5,054 bases of DNA from positions 1 to 5,054 of the forward strand of contig CAJXHQ010000283.1 of the NCBI GenBank assembly GCA_913054485.1. The letters are read 5' to 3'. The DNA comes from an uncultured Paracoccaceae bacterium (GTDB taxonomy: Bacteria; Pseudomonadota; Alphaproteobacteria; Rhodobacterales; Rhodobacteraceae). The position numbers and the translations under genes are program-made. The notes below the pieces were generated by a model that did not search any database, had not been told where the DNA came from, and saw only the letters and a list, made by a program, of their open reading frames with translations. Shown one piece after another: positions 1 to 5,054 of this stretch. The stretch's first letter is position 1; the number at the start of each line of letters is the position of its first letter.

Positions 1-25
1 CGGGCCAAGCATTGCAAATGGCCCG
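1..25 (-). terminator. Possible stem-loop downstream of purN
   Basis: Bases 1-7 (CGGGCCA) are perfectly complementary to bases 19-25 (TGGCCCG), giving a 7-bp GC-rich stem with an 11-base loop. It begins 6 bases past the purN stop codon in the direction of purN transcription. It could be the terminator of the purMN transcript. The window edge cuts off whatever follows the stem, so no U-tract can be checked and the assignment is tentative. It could equally lie in the start of a downstream gene. Confidence 0.25.
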
Positions 26-31
26 CGGACG

Positions 32-637
32 TCAGCCCTCCCAGGCCAGCTGCACCGGGCTGCGATCGCCCGCGGCAAAGCGGCGCAACACTGCCGGATA
101 GAGCTTATGTTCCTGCGTCAGCACCCGGGCCGCCAGGGATTCGGGCGTATCGCCCGCGAGGACCGGCACCCGGGCCTGGCCGAGCAGCGGCCCGTCGTCC
201 AGCAGCGGTGTCACCTCGTGAACCGAACAGCCCGCTTCCGCGTCACCGGCTTCCAGCGCGCGGGCGTGGGTGTTGAGCCCCTTGTATTTCGGCAGCAAGG
301 ACGGGTGGATGTTCAGCATCCGCCCCTGAAACTGCGACACGAATCCTTCGGTCAGCACCCGCATGAAGCCGGCAAGGCAGACAATGTCGGCCCCGGCCTC
401 AAGAATGGGCTTCACCAGCTCGGCCTCAAAGGCCGCACGGTCGCCCTTGAAGGGACGGTGATCCACGGCAGCGGTCGCAATGCCGCGCGCGGCGGCCTTT
501 TTCAGACCGCCCGCTTCAGCATCATTGGAGAGAACCAGGCAGGGCCGCGCCGGATGATCCCCGGTCATGCTGTCGACCAGCGACACCATGTTGGAGCCGC
601 CGCCCGAAACCAGAATCGCGACGCGCTTGTGGCTCAC
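32..637 (-). CDS. purN: Phosphoribosylglycinamide formyltransferase (GAR transformylase)
   Basis: Encodes the cytoplasmic enzyme that moves a formyl group from 10-formyltetrahydrofolate to glycinamide ribonucleotide, the third step of de novo IMP synthesis. The 201-residue length is normal for PurN. Visible motifs are the N-terminal nucleotide-binding SGGGSN loop (11-16), the catalytic NIHPSLLP segment with Asn109 and His111, and [12 protein letters not shown] with Asp147 in the place of the catalytic Asp144 of E. coli PurN. The start is GTG at 637; the GTGA at 634-637 is shared with the purM stop, so the two genes overlap by 4 bases. The upstream Shine-Dalgarno is poor, which fits translational coupling to purM (inference). 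The stop is TGA at 32-34. No defect is seen. Confidence 0.96.
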   Translation of the reverse strand: MSHKRVAILVSGGGSNMVSLVDSMTGDHPARPCLVLSNDAEAGGLKKAAARGIATAAVDHRPFKGDRAAFEAELVKPILEAGADIVCLAGFMRVLTEGFVSQFQGRMLNIHPSLLPKYKGLNTHARALEAGDAEAGCSVHEVTPLLDDGPLLGQARVPVLAGDTPESLAARVLTQEHKLYPAVLRRFAAGDRSPVQLAWEG

Positions 638-1680
638 AGCAGCTTGCCCGCGTAGCGCATGCCCTCACCCGCGGTGACGGTGCCGAGACGGGTGACGGTC
701 TCGCCCTCATCTTCCAGCACTTCGGTCAGCGCATCGGCACGGTCAGCCGAGACCGACAGGATCATACCCATGCCGCAGTTGAAAGTCTTCAGCATTTCCG
801 CTTCGGCGATGCCGCCGGTAGCCGCCATCCACTTGAACACGGCGGGCAGTTCCCAGGCATCCAGGTCGATATCAGCGCCCAGGCCTTCCGGCAGCACGCG
901 CGGCAGGTTTTCGGTCAGGCCGCCGCCGGTGATATGGGCCAGCGCATGCACCCCCCCTGCCCGCACCGCGGCCAGCGATTGCTTCACATACAGACGGGTC
1001 GGGGTCAGCAGCACCTCGCCCAGGGAGCCTTCGCCGAAGGGGCAGTCCGCATCCCAGCCAAGGCCGGAAACCTCGACCAGCTTGCGCACCAGAGAATAGC
1101 CGTTGGAGTGCACGCCGTCGGACGCGAGACCCAGCAGCACGTCGCCTTCCTGCACGCCTGCGGGCAGCGCGGTGCCGCGCTCCATGGCGCCGACGGCAAA
1201 ACCGGCAAGGTCAAAATCGCCATCGGGGTACATGCCCGGCATTTCAGCCGTCTCACCGCCGATCAGCGCAGCACCGGAGCGCACGCAGCCCTCGGCGATG
1301 CCCTCGATGATGCGGGCCGCAGTATCTGTGTCCAGCTTGCCGGTGGCAAAGTAGTCCAGGAAAAACAGCGGCTCGGCGCCCTGGCAGACCAGATCGTTGA
1401 CGCACATCGCCACCAGATCGATGCCCACGCCGTCCACCACACCGGTGTCGATGGCGATGCGCAGTTTGGTGCCGACACCATCGGTTGCACCCACCAGAAT
1501 CGGATCGCTGTAACCTGCGTCCTTCAGGTCGAACAGCGCGCCGAAACCGCCAAGGCCGCTCATCACGCCTGAGCGGTTGGTGCGCTTGGCGGCCGGCTTG
1601 ATCCGGTCGACCAGCGCATTGCCTGCATCAATATCCACGCCTGCGTCTGCATAGGTCAGACCATTCTTGCCCGCTGTCAT
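634..1680 (-). CDS. purM: Phosphoribosylformylglycinamidine cyclo-ligase (AIR synthetase)
   Basis: Encodes the ATP-dependent enzyme that closes the imidazole ring, converting FGAM to aminoimidazole ribonucleotide, the fifth step of purine synthesis. The 348-residue product has the normal PurM length. Motifs in order are DGVGTK (67-72), GGETAEMPG (141-149), [10 protein letters not shown] (188-197), [13 protein letters not shown] (249-261) and FNCGMGM (300-306), all typical of the PurM/PurL ATP-binding fold. The frame is open upstream to an ATG at 1740, but the ATG at 1680 is chosen. It has AAGGA 7 bases upstream, and [18 protein letters not shown] is a natural PurM N-terminus. The gene leads the purM-purN pair and is divergent from the tRNA at 1790. 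No convincing promoter or purine riboswitch was seen in the 109-base spacer. Confidence 0.97.
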   Translation of the reverse strand: MTAGKNGLTYADAGVDIDAGNALVDRIKPAAKRTNRSGVMSGLGGFGALFDLKDAGYSDPILVGATDGVGTKLRIAIDTGVVDGVGIDLVAMCVNDLVCQGAEPLFFLDYFATGKLDTDTAARIIEGIAEGCVRSGAALIGGETAEMPGMYPDGDFDLAGFAVGAMERGTALPAGVQEGDVLLGLASDGVHSNGYSLVRKLVEVSGLGWDADCPFGEGSLGEVLLTPTRLYVKQSLAAVRAGGVHALAHITGGGLTENLPRVLPEGLGADIDLDAWELPAVFKWMAATGGIAEAEMLKTFNCGMGMILSVSADRADALTEVLEDEGETVTRLGTVTAGEGMRYAGKLL

Positions 1681-1687
1681 TGGCTCA

Positions 1688-1692
1688 TCCTT
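1688..1692 (-). promoter_or_regulatory. purM ribosome binding site
   Basis: AAGGA on the minus strand, 7 bases before the ATG at 1680. It decides the purM start against the in-frame upstream ATG at 1740, which would add 20 residues ([20 protein letters not shown]) that do not look like PurM. Confidence 0.7.
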
Positions 1693-1749
1693 CGCTGAAG
1701 TGTTGCGCGCGGGGTTAGTGCATATTCTTGCTGCGTGCAACGGTAAGGG

Positions 1750-1778
1750 TTGACGCGGCGGCGCAGAATGATACGGAT
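1750..1778 (+). promoter_or_regulatory. Candidate promoter of the tRNA-CAT gene
   Basis: TTGACG at 1750-1755 is a good alphaproteobacterial -35 hexamer. At 17-base spacing the -10 would be ACGGAT (1773-1778), which is weak, matching only the last two consensus bases. The -35 lies exactly 40 bases before the first tRNA base, the same offset as the -35-like element before the tRNA-Asn at the other end of the window. That consistency is the main support. Confidence 0.4.
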
Positions 1779-1789
1779 TTGCCCATGGC

Positions 1790-1865
1790 GGGCCTGTAGC
1801 TCAACGGTTAGAGCAGAGCGCTCATAACGCTTTGGTTGCAGGTTCGAATCCTGCCGGGCCTACCA
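1790..1865 (+). tRNA. tRNA with CAT anticodon, probably tRNA-Ile2 (lysidine-modified)
   Basis: A complete 76-base cloverleaf with encoded CCA. The acceptor stem pairs GGGCCTG (1790-1796) with CGGGCCT (1855-1861), with G-U pairs at 1-72 and 6-67. The D-stem is GCTC/GAGC, the anticodon stem GAGCG/CGCTT, the loop CTCATAA (anticodon CAT at 1823-1825) and the T-arm GCAGG-TTCGAAT-CCTGC. CAT can mean initiator Met, elongator Met or Ile2. Initiator is unlikely: there is no C1xA72 mismatch and no three G-C pairs at 29-31/39-41. Pairs C4-G69 and C5-G68 match what the lysidine synthetase TilS recognises in E. coli tRNA-Ile2, and the body resembles other tRNA-Ile2 genes, so isoleucine is favoured. Elongator Met remains possible. 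The presence of the tRNA itself is near certain. Confidence 0.93.
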
Positions 1866-1961
1866 AACACCGCCCCTGCCTGCCAAATCCAAAAATGATC
1901 AGGGCAATTCCCCCCCTTTCCGCCGCGCGCCCCTGCATTACCTTCATAAGGCCAGCCTTTT

Positions 1962-1968
1962 GGGGAGA
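1962..1968 (+). promoter_or_regulatory. Ribosome binding site of the beta-barrel gene
   Basis: GGGGAGA followed by four bases and the ATG at 1973. It fixes the start there. The same frame is open back to an ATG at 1832, but that codon lies inside the tRNA and cannot be a real start. The 107-base gap from 1866 to 1972 holds nothing else I can support; small palindromes (CCTTCATAAGG at 1941-1951, AAGGC/GCCTT at 1948-1959) are too short to call. Confidence 0.6.
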
Positions 1969-1972
1969 CAAA

Positions 1973-2608
1973 ATGCGCCGGACCCTGCTGATCCTTGCTG
2001 CACTGACCGGGGGCTGCCTTGCAGGCCAGGGCGCGGCACAGGACGTCGGGGAGTTTGATCTCGGGCTTGGGGTTTCCTCTCTTGGCCTCACCGGAGAGCT
2101 GCGCTACCGCGCTACACCCAAGCTGCGCTACACCGCCATGATCAGCGGCGCCCCGAATTACCGGCGCAAGGAAGAAGCCGGCGATATCATTTATGACGCC
2201 ATCGCCGAGATCCGCGGGCTGTCGCTGCTCGCAGATTACCAACTGGGCAATTCCAACTTTCATCTGATTGGAGGGGCGTTTCTATCCGGCACCAATGTCC
2301 AGGGGCAGGCCAGCGGCAACCTCCTGATCGGCGACACCGTCTACAACACATCCATCGAGGCAGAAGTCCGTTTTGCCAACCGGGTGTCGCCAATTCTGGC
2401 GCTTGGCTACGAACAGGCCCTGGGGGACCGCTGGAGCCTGAACATCAGCGGCGGCTATATCTACACCAACGGGATCGAGGCCGGCCTCACAGTCACCGGC
2501 AGCAACCCGGTAGATCCCTCAGACCTGATCGAAGAGGCCGAACAGATCGAAAGCGAAGTCGGCGATGGCTATCCCTTCATCACCCTCGGGGTGACTTTCC
2601 GGTTCTGA
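1973..2608 (+). CDS. Predicted outer-membrane beta-barrel protein
   Basis: A 211-residue protein with a signal peptide (MRRTLLILAALTGG, then a small-residue region; cleavage probably near residues 21-23, before DVGEFDLG). The mature part alternates hydrophobic and polar residues in short strands broken by Gly/Asn/Asp turns, such as SLLADYQLG, FHLIGGAFL, ILALGYEQAL and LNISGGYIY. It ends in FITLGVTFRF, with the terminal aromatic residue that marks many outer-membrane barrels for BAM assembly. A short acidic stretch (DPSDLIEEAEQIESE, about 181-195) sits just before the last strand. From memory, this layout resembles small alphaproteobacterial barrels sometimes labelled CarO type-3-like porins; that name is not proven here and the substrate is unknown. 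The Cys at 15 (LTGGC) lacks Leu at -3 and is a poor lipobox. The gene follows the tRNA and converges on the kinase gene, with 13 bases between stops and no visible terminator. Confidence 0.85.
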   Translation: MRRTLLILAALTGGCLAGQGAAQDVGEFDLGLGVSSLGLTGELRYRATPKLRYTAMISGAPNYRRKEEAGDIIYDAIAEIRGLSLLADYQLGNSNFHLIGGAFLSGTNVQGQASGNLLIGDTVYNTSIEAEVRFANRVSPILALGYEQALGDRWSLNISGGYIYTNGIEAGLTVTGSNPVDPSDLIEEAEQIESEVGDGYPFITLGVTFRF

Positions 2609-2621
2609 GCCCGTTTCCCGC

Positions 2622-3941
2622 CTACCGCCCGATCACGATATCGGCCTGCAGCCCGCCCAGGGCTTCGCTGTGATCGAGCCGCAGAACACCGCCATGCGCC
2701 CGTGCTGCATCTGCCACAATCGCCAGCCCCAGCCCGACACCCGATCCCTTGTTCTGGTTGCGCGCCGGATCCAGCCGGGTGAAGGGGCGCAGCGCCTCGC
2801 CGCGCAGTTCCGGCGGAATGCCCGGCCCGTCATCCTCAACCCTGAACCGAAGCGACTTTGCGGTCAGCGCCACCGAGACCCGCGCCCGCGTGCCATAGCG
2901 CACCGCATTGCCGACCAGGTTGTCCAGCGCCCGCCGGATCACGAAATCCCGCAACGGCACTTCACCCTTGCCGCTCAGTTCACCCAGCATCACGTCCTTA
3001 CCCTCACGGCGCCAGTTTTCCACCACATCCTCGGCCAGCGCCTGCGGATTAACCAGCTCCGGAGCGCTGCCCGCGGCGCCGCGCGCGAAGTCCAGGAAGG
3101 CATCCAGAAGCGTCTGCATCTCTTCGACATCCTGGAGCATCGGCCCGGCCTCCTGCGGGTCCATCATCGCCAGTTCCAGCTTCATCCGGGTCAAGGGTGT
3201 TCGCAGATCGTGGCTGACCCCCGAAAGCATCAAGGTGCGCTGTTCGATCTGGCGTTCAATCCGCTGCCGCATATCCAGAAATGCACTGCCCGCGGCGCGC
3301 ACCTCGGTTGCGCCCCGCGGGGAATAGGCCAGGTTCTGCCCGCGCCCGAAAGCCTGCGCCGCCTCAGCAAGCTTTTTGATCGGCCGCAGCTGGTTGCGCA
3401 GGTAGAGATAACAGACCGCGGTCACGATCAGCCCGAAGAACAGCATCGTCACCAGCAGCTGGTGCGGCGCGGCAACCGTCACCCGGCGGCGGCTGAACTG
3501 CATCTCCAGCACCCCGAACTTCGTATCCGCATAAAGCCGCACCACATTCGGCTCCACAAATTGGATCGAGCGATAGCCCGGAAGGTCGCTGGCAAAGCTG
3601 CGCCGAACCACCCGGCCGGAATATTCGCTCCAGGCCAGGATATCCGCAGGCTCTGGCGCAGCGCGGTCCAGAAAACCCGCCGTCACCTGGAAACTCTCCA
3701 GCACCGGCGCAAGCACGGTCAGATAGGTTTCAGGGCTCTCGGCTGCCTCTGCCAGCTCCATCGCATAGGCCACCTCGTCAACGGCAAGCCGGGTCAGCTG
3801 CGTGGTGATGTCGTCCAGGTCCTTGCGGATGAAGACCACCGAAACCACAACCTGCACGGCCAGCACCGGCAGGATCAGAATCAAAGCGGTCCGGCCGTAA
3901 AGACCGCGGGGCATATAGTGTTTGAGCCAACTGAAGATCAT
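2622..3941 (-). CDS. EnvZ-like transmembrane sensor histidine kinase
   Basis: A 439-residue inner-membrane kinase with EnvZ layout: a short cytoplasmic N-terminus, TM1 (about 19-38), a periplasmic sensor region of about 120 residues (39-158), TM2 (about 161-181), HAMP linker (about 182-235, LRPIKKLAEAA), dimerisation/phosphoacceptor domain and C-terminal ATPase domain. The H-box GVSHDLRTPLTRMKLEL carries the likely phosphorylated His244. The N-box is DNLVGNAVRYG (Asn345), the G1 box EDDGPGIP (369-376), the F-box RPFTR (385-389) and the G2 box GSGVGLGLAI (399-408). All catalytic elements are intact. The H-box and N-box closely resemble E. coli EnvZ (450 residues, His243), but osmosensing cannot be assumed. 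The ATG at 3941 has only a weak AGG about 9 bases upstream; Met10 (3914) is an alternative but has no better site. No response regulator is adjacent within the window, so the partner is unknown. Confidence 0.93.
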   Translation of the reverse strand: MIFSWLKHYMPRGLYGRTALILILPVLAVQVVVSVVFIRKDLDDITTQLTRLAVDEVAYAMELAEAAESPETYLTVLAPVLESFQVTAGFLDRAAPEPADILAWSEYSGRVVRRSFASDLPGYRSIQFVEPNVVRLYADTKFGVLEMQFSRRRVTVAAPHQLLVTMLFFGLIVTAVCYLYLRNQLRPIKKLAEAAQAFGRGQNLAYSPRGATEVRAAGSAFLDMRQRIERQIEQRTLMLSGVSHDLRTPLTRMKLELAMMDPQEAGPMLQDVEEMQTLLDAFLDFARGAAGSAPELVNPQALAEDVVENWRREGKDVMLGELSGKGEVPLRDFVIRRALDNLVGNAVRYGTRARVSVALTAKSLRFRVEDDGPGIPPELRGEALRPFTRLDPARNQNKGSGVGLGLAIVADAARAHGGVLRLDHSEALGGLQADIVIGR

Positions 3942-4010
3942 GCGCTAAACCTACAGAGCACCAGGCCGGCTGTGAAGCGCAAGCCGCCCATACCGCAGCA
4001 GAATTCGAAC

Positions 4011-4014
4011 AGGA
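4011..4014 (+). promoter_or_regulatory. Ribosome binding site of the MBL-fold gene
   Basis: AGGA, 8 bases before the ATG at 4023. It marks the authentic start of the hydrolase gene, upstream of the frameshift. No such site precedes the TTG at 4145, which is the first start codon in the downstream frame. The surrounding 81-base divergent spacer (3942-4022) shows no clear promoter for either gene. Confidence 0.6.
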
Positions 4015-4022
4015 CCGCAGCC

Positions 4023-4936
4023 ATGCAGGCACCAGATGATTTCAACCCCGCACCGGGCCGCGCCGAACAGCTGGAGCCCGGGCTGAGCCGCATCCTGGCC
4101 CCCAATCCCTCGCCGATGACCTACCGCGGCACAACACCTATCTCTTGGGTTTCAGCGGCCTTGCCGTCATTGACCCCGGCCCCGATGACCCGGCCCATAT
4201 GAAGGCGATCCTTGCCGCGCTGCAGCCGGGCCAGCACATCAGCCACATCATCGTCACCCACAGCCACCTGGACCATTCGCCGCTCAGCCCTTCTCTGTCC
4301 GGTGCCACCGGCGCGCCGGTCTATGGCTATGGCAGCGCAACCGCCGGCCGCAGCGCGGCGATGCGGCGGCTGGCGGACAGCGGCATGGCCGGCGGCGGCG
4401 AAGGCATCGATCAAGATTTCCGCCCCGACGTGCAGGTGGCCGATGGCGCTGTGATCCGCGGCGAAGGCTGGGAGCTGGAAGTGATTCACACTCCCGGACA
4501 CCTGGGCAACCATATCGCACTGGCCTGGGGGGACGCCTGTTTTACCGCCGATCACGTGATGGGGTGGGCCAGTTCGCTGGTGTCACCGCCAGATGGCGAC
4601 CTGACCGACTTCATGGCCTCCTGCCGCCGCCTGCGGGCGCGCAACTGGCGGGTGCTCCACCCCGGACACGGCGCGCCGGTCACCGATCCGGGCGGCCGGC
4701 TCGACTGGCTGATCGCCCACCGGGAAACACGCGAGGCCGCGATCCTGATGCAGCTGGCGCAGGCTCCGGCCACCGCGCGCCAGCTGGCAGAGGAGATTTA
4801 CACCGAGACCCCCGCCGCCCTTATGGGCGCCGCCGAGCGCAATGTATTTGCCCATCTGATGGATCTCTTGGGCCGCGGGCTGGCCGCAGCGGACGGGCCG
4901 GTCTCACCTGCAGCACGCTTCCTCCGGGTGCCGTGA
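4023..4936 (+). pseudogene. MBL-fold metallo-hydrolase (LACTB2-like), interrupted by a one-base frameshift
   Basis: The first frame starts at ATG 4023 after AGGA and reads MQAPDDFNPAPG...LAPNPSPMTYRGT, a typical N-terminus of this family. It then runs off as TPISW and stops at 4202. The frame carrying the rest is open from 4040 to the TGA at 4934-4936. Adding one C at 4131-4133 joins the two as TYRGTNTYLLGFSGLAVIDPGPDDP, giving a protein of about 304 residues, the usual size. In rebuilt numbering the zinc ligands are all present: HSHLDH (His80, His82, Asp84, His85), TPGH (His160), TADH (Asp177) and HPGHG (His216). A C-terminal helical/winged-helix region (HRETREAAILMQ to HLMDLLGRG) matches the LACTB2/RNase-Z-like hydrolases. 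The substrate is unknown. The intact downstream frame suggests a sequencing error or a very recent mutation. If only the TTG at 4145 were used, the product would be 263 residues without the conserved N-terminus. Confidence 0.85.
4131..4135 (+). other. Frameshift site in the MBL-fold gene (one base missing)
   Basis: The sequence reads CGC GGC ACA ACA CCT ATC TC, where the family motif R-G-T-N-T-Y-L expects CGC GGC ACC AAC ACC TAT CTC. One C is missing from the ACCAAC part. There is no classical X-XXY-YYZ slippery heptamer here, so programmed -1 frameshifting is unlikely, although a -1 slip after ACA would read exactly T-N-T-Y-L. Confidence 0.82.
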
Positions 4937-4964
4937 TTTTTTCACCAAGCTTGCATTTCCCCTC

Positions 4965-4993
4965 TGGACGCCCCGGAATCACAACGCTATATC
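4965..4993 (+). promoter_or_regulatory. Candidate promoter of tRNA-Asn
   Basis: TGGACG (4965-4970) and TATATC (4988-4993) are separated by 17 bases and each match 4 of 6 consensus positions. A start about 7 bases past the -10 would leave a leader of roughly 5 bases before the tRNA at 5005. The -35 lies 40 bases before the tRNA, as for the tRNA at 1790. This suggests the tRNA is transcribed on its own, not only by read-through from the hydrolase gene that ends 68 bases upstream. Confidence 0.5.
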
Positions 4994-5004
4994 CTGCGCA
5001 CCGT

Positions 5005-5054
5005 TCCGGCGTAGCTCAGCGGTAGAGCAGTTGACTGTTAATCAATTGGTCGTA
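5005..5054 (+). tRNA. tRNA-Asn (anticodon GTT), cut by the window end
   Basis: The 5' two-thirds of a tRNA: acceptor strand TCCGGCG (5005-5011), D-arm GCTC-AGCGGTA-GAGC (5014-5028), anticodon stem GTTGA/TCAAT (5030-5034 and 5042-5046) and loop CTGTTAA, with anticodon GTT at 5037-5039, which reads Asn codons. The variable region TGGTC and the first three bases of the T-stem (GTA) are present. The T-loop, 3' acceptor strand and CCA lie outside the window. The sequence is typical of bacterial tRNA-Asn, so identity is clear despite truncation. Confidence 0.94.

Noticed and set aside
107..655. A 182-codon plus-strand open frame opposite purN
   Set aside because: A complementary-strand shadow of purN with no recognisable domain and no ribosome binding site.
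934..1572. A 212-codon plus-strand open frame opposite purM
   Set aside because: It lies wholly antisense to a clear PurM reading frame; its composition reflects the GC bias of the opposite strand.
1718..1739. Direct repeat of GTGCA in the purM-tRNA spacer, 17 bases apart
   Set aside because: Five-base repeats are expected by chance at this length, and they do not match an operator I know.
1832..1972. A 47-residue N-terminal extension of the barrel protein
   Set aside because: The upstream ATG is inside the tRNA T-arm and anticodon region. The extension hides the signal peptide that begins at the ATG at 1973, which has a good ribosome binding site.
1808..2263. Minus-strand open frame containing GRPGRIRTCNQS, a phrase often seen in databases
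   Set aside because: That peptide is a translation of a tRNA gene on the opposite strand, a well-known annotation artefact; the rest is antisense to the barrel gene.
2609..2621. Possible bidirectional terminator between the convergent barrel and kinase genes
   Set aside because: The 13-base gap contains no inverted repeat I can see.
2670..4202. A 510-codon open frame on the plus strand, opposite the kinase gene
   Set aside because: It is antisense to a kinase with every catalytic motif intact, and its Arg/His/Pro/Gln-rich translation shows no fold or motif. Long antisense frames are common in GC-rich DNA. Only its last part (from ATG 4023) is meaningful, as the true start of the hydrolase gene.
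4927..4946. GGTG...CACC and GTGA/TCAC pairing around a T-run just after the hydrolase stop
   Set aside because: The stem is only 4 bp with the T-run in the loop, not after the stem, so it is not a plausible intrinsic terminator.

Overview
The window looks like ordinary chromosomal DNA from an alphaproteobacterium, most likely a marine Rhodobacteraceae (Roseobacter-group) member. This rests on high GC content, the style of the encoded proteins, and TTGACG-like -35 boxes before the tRNA genes. The species assignment is inference. I see no insertion sequence, integrase, CRISPR array, phage gene or toxin-antitoxin pair.

Layout. Bases 32-1680 (minus strand) hold purM and purN, two purine-biosynthesis genes joined by a 4-base GTGA overlap. 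Bases 1681-1789 are a divergent spacer between purM and a tRNA with anticodon CAT (1790-1865, plus strand). That tRNA reads better as isoleucine-2 than methionine. A small predicted outer-membrane beta-barrel gene follows (1973-2608, plus). It converges, with a 13-base gap, on an EnvZ-like sensor histidine kinase (2622-3941, minus). Divergent from the kinase, across 81 bases, is a metallo-beta-lactamase-fold hydrolase of the LACTB2 type (4023-4936, plus). The window ends inside a tRNA-Asn(GTT) gene (5005 onward).

The most important observation is that the hydrolase gene is broken as written. Its well-placed start and N-terminus (ATG at 4023, conserved NPSPMTYRGT) lie in one frame. The rest, with every metal-binding motif, lies in another. 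One missing base at about 4131-4133 explains this exactly: restoring a C turns ACAAC into ACCAAC and recreates the family motif GTNTYLLG. The first start codon in the downstream frame is a TTG at 4145 with no ribosome binding site, so an annotation beginning there would lose about 41 residues.

How the genes work together: purM and purN catalyse steps five and three of IMP synthesis and are probably co-transcribed. The other genes are single transcription units with no evident common pathway. The kinase has no response-regulator gene beside it in this window. No new multi-gene system is visible.
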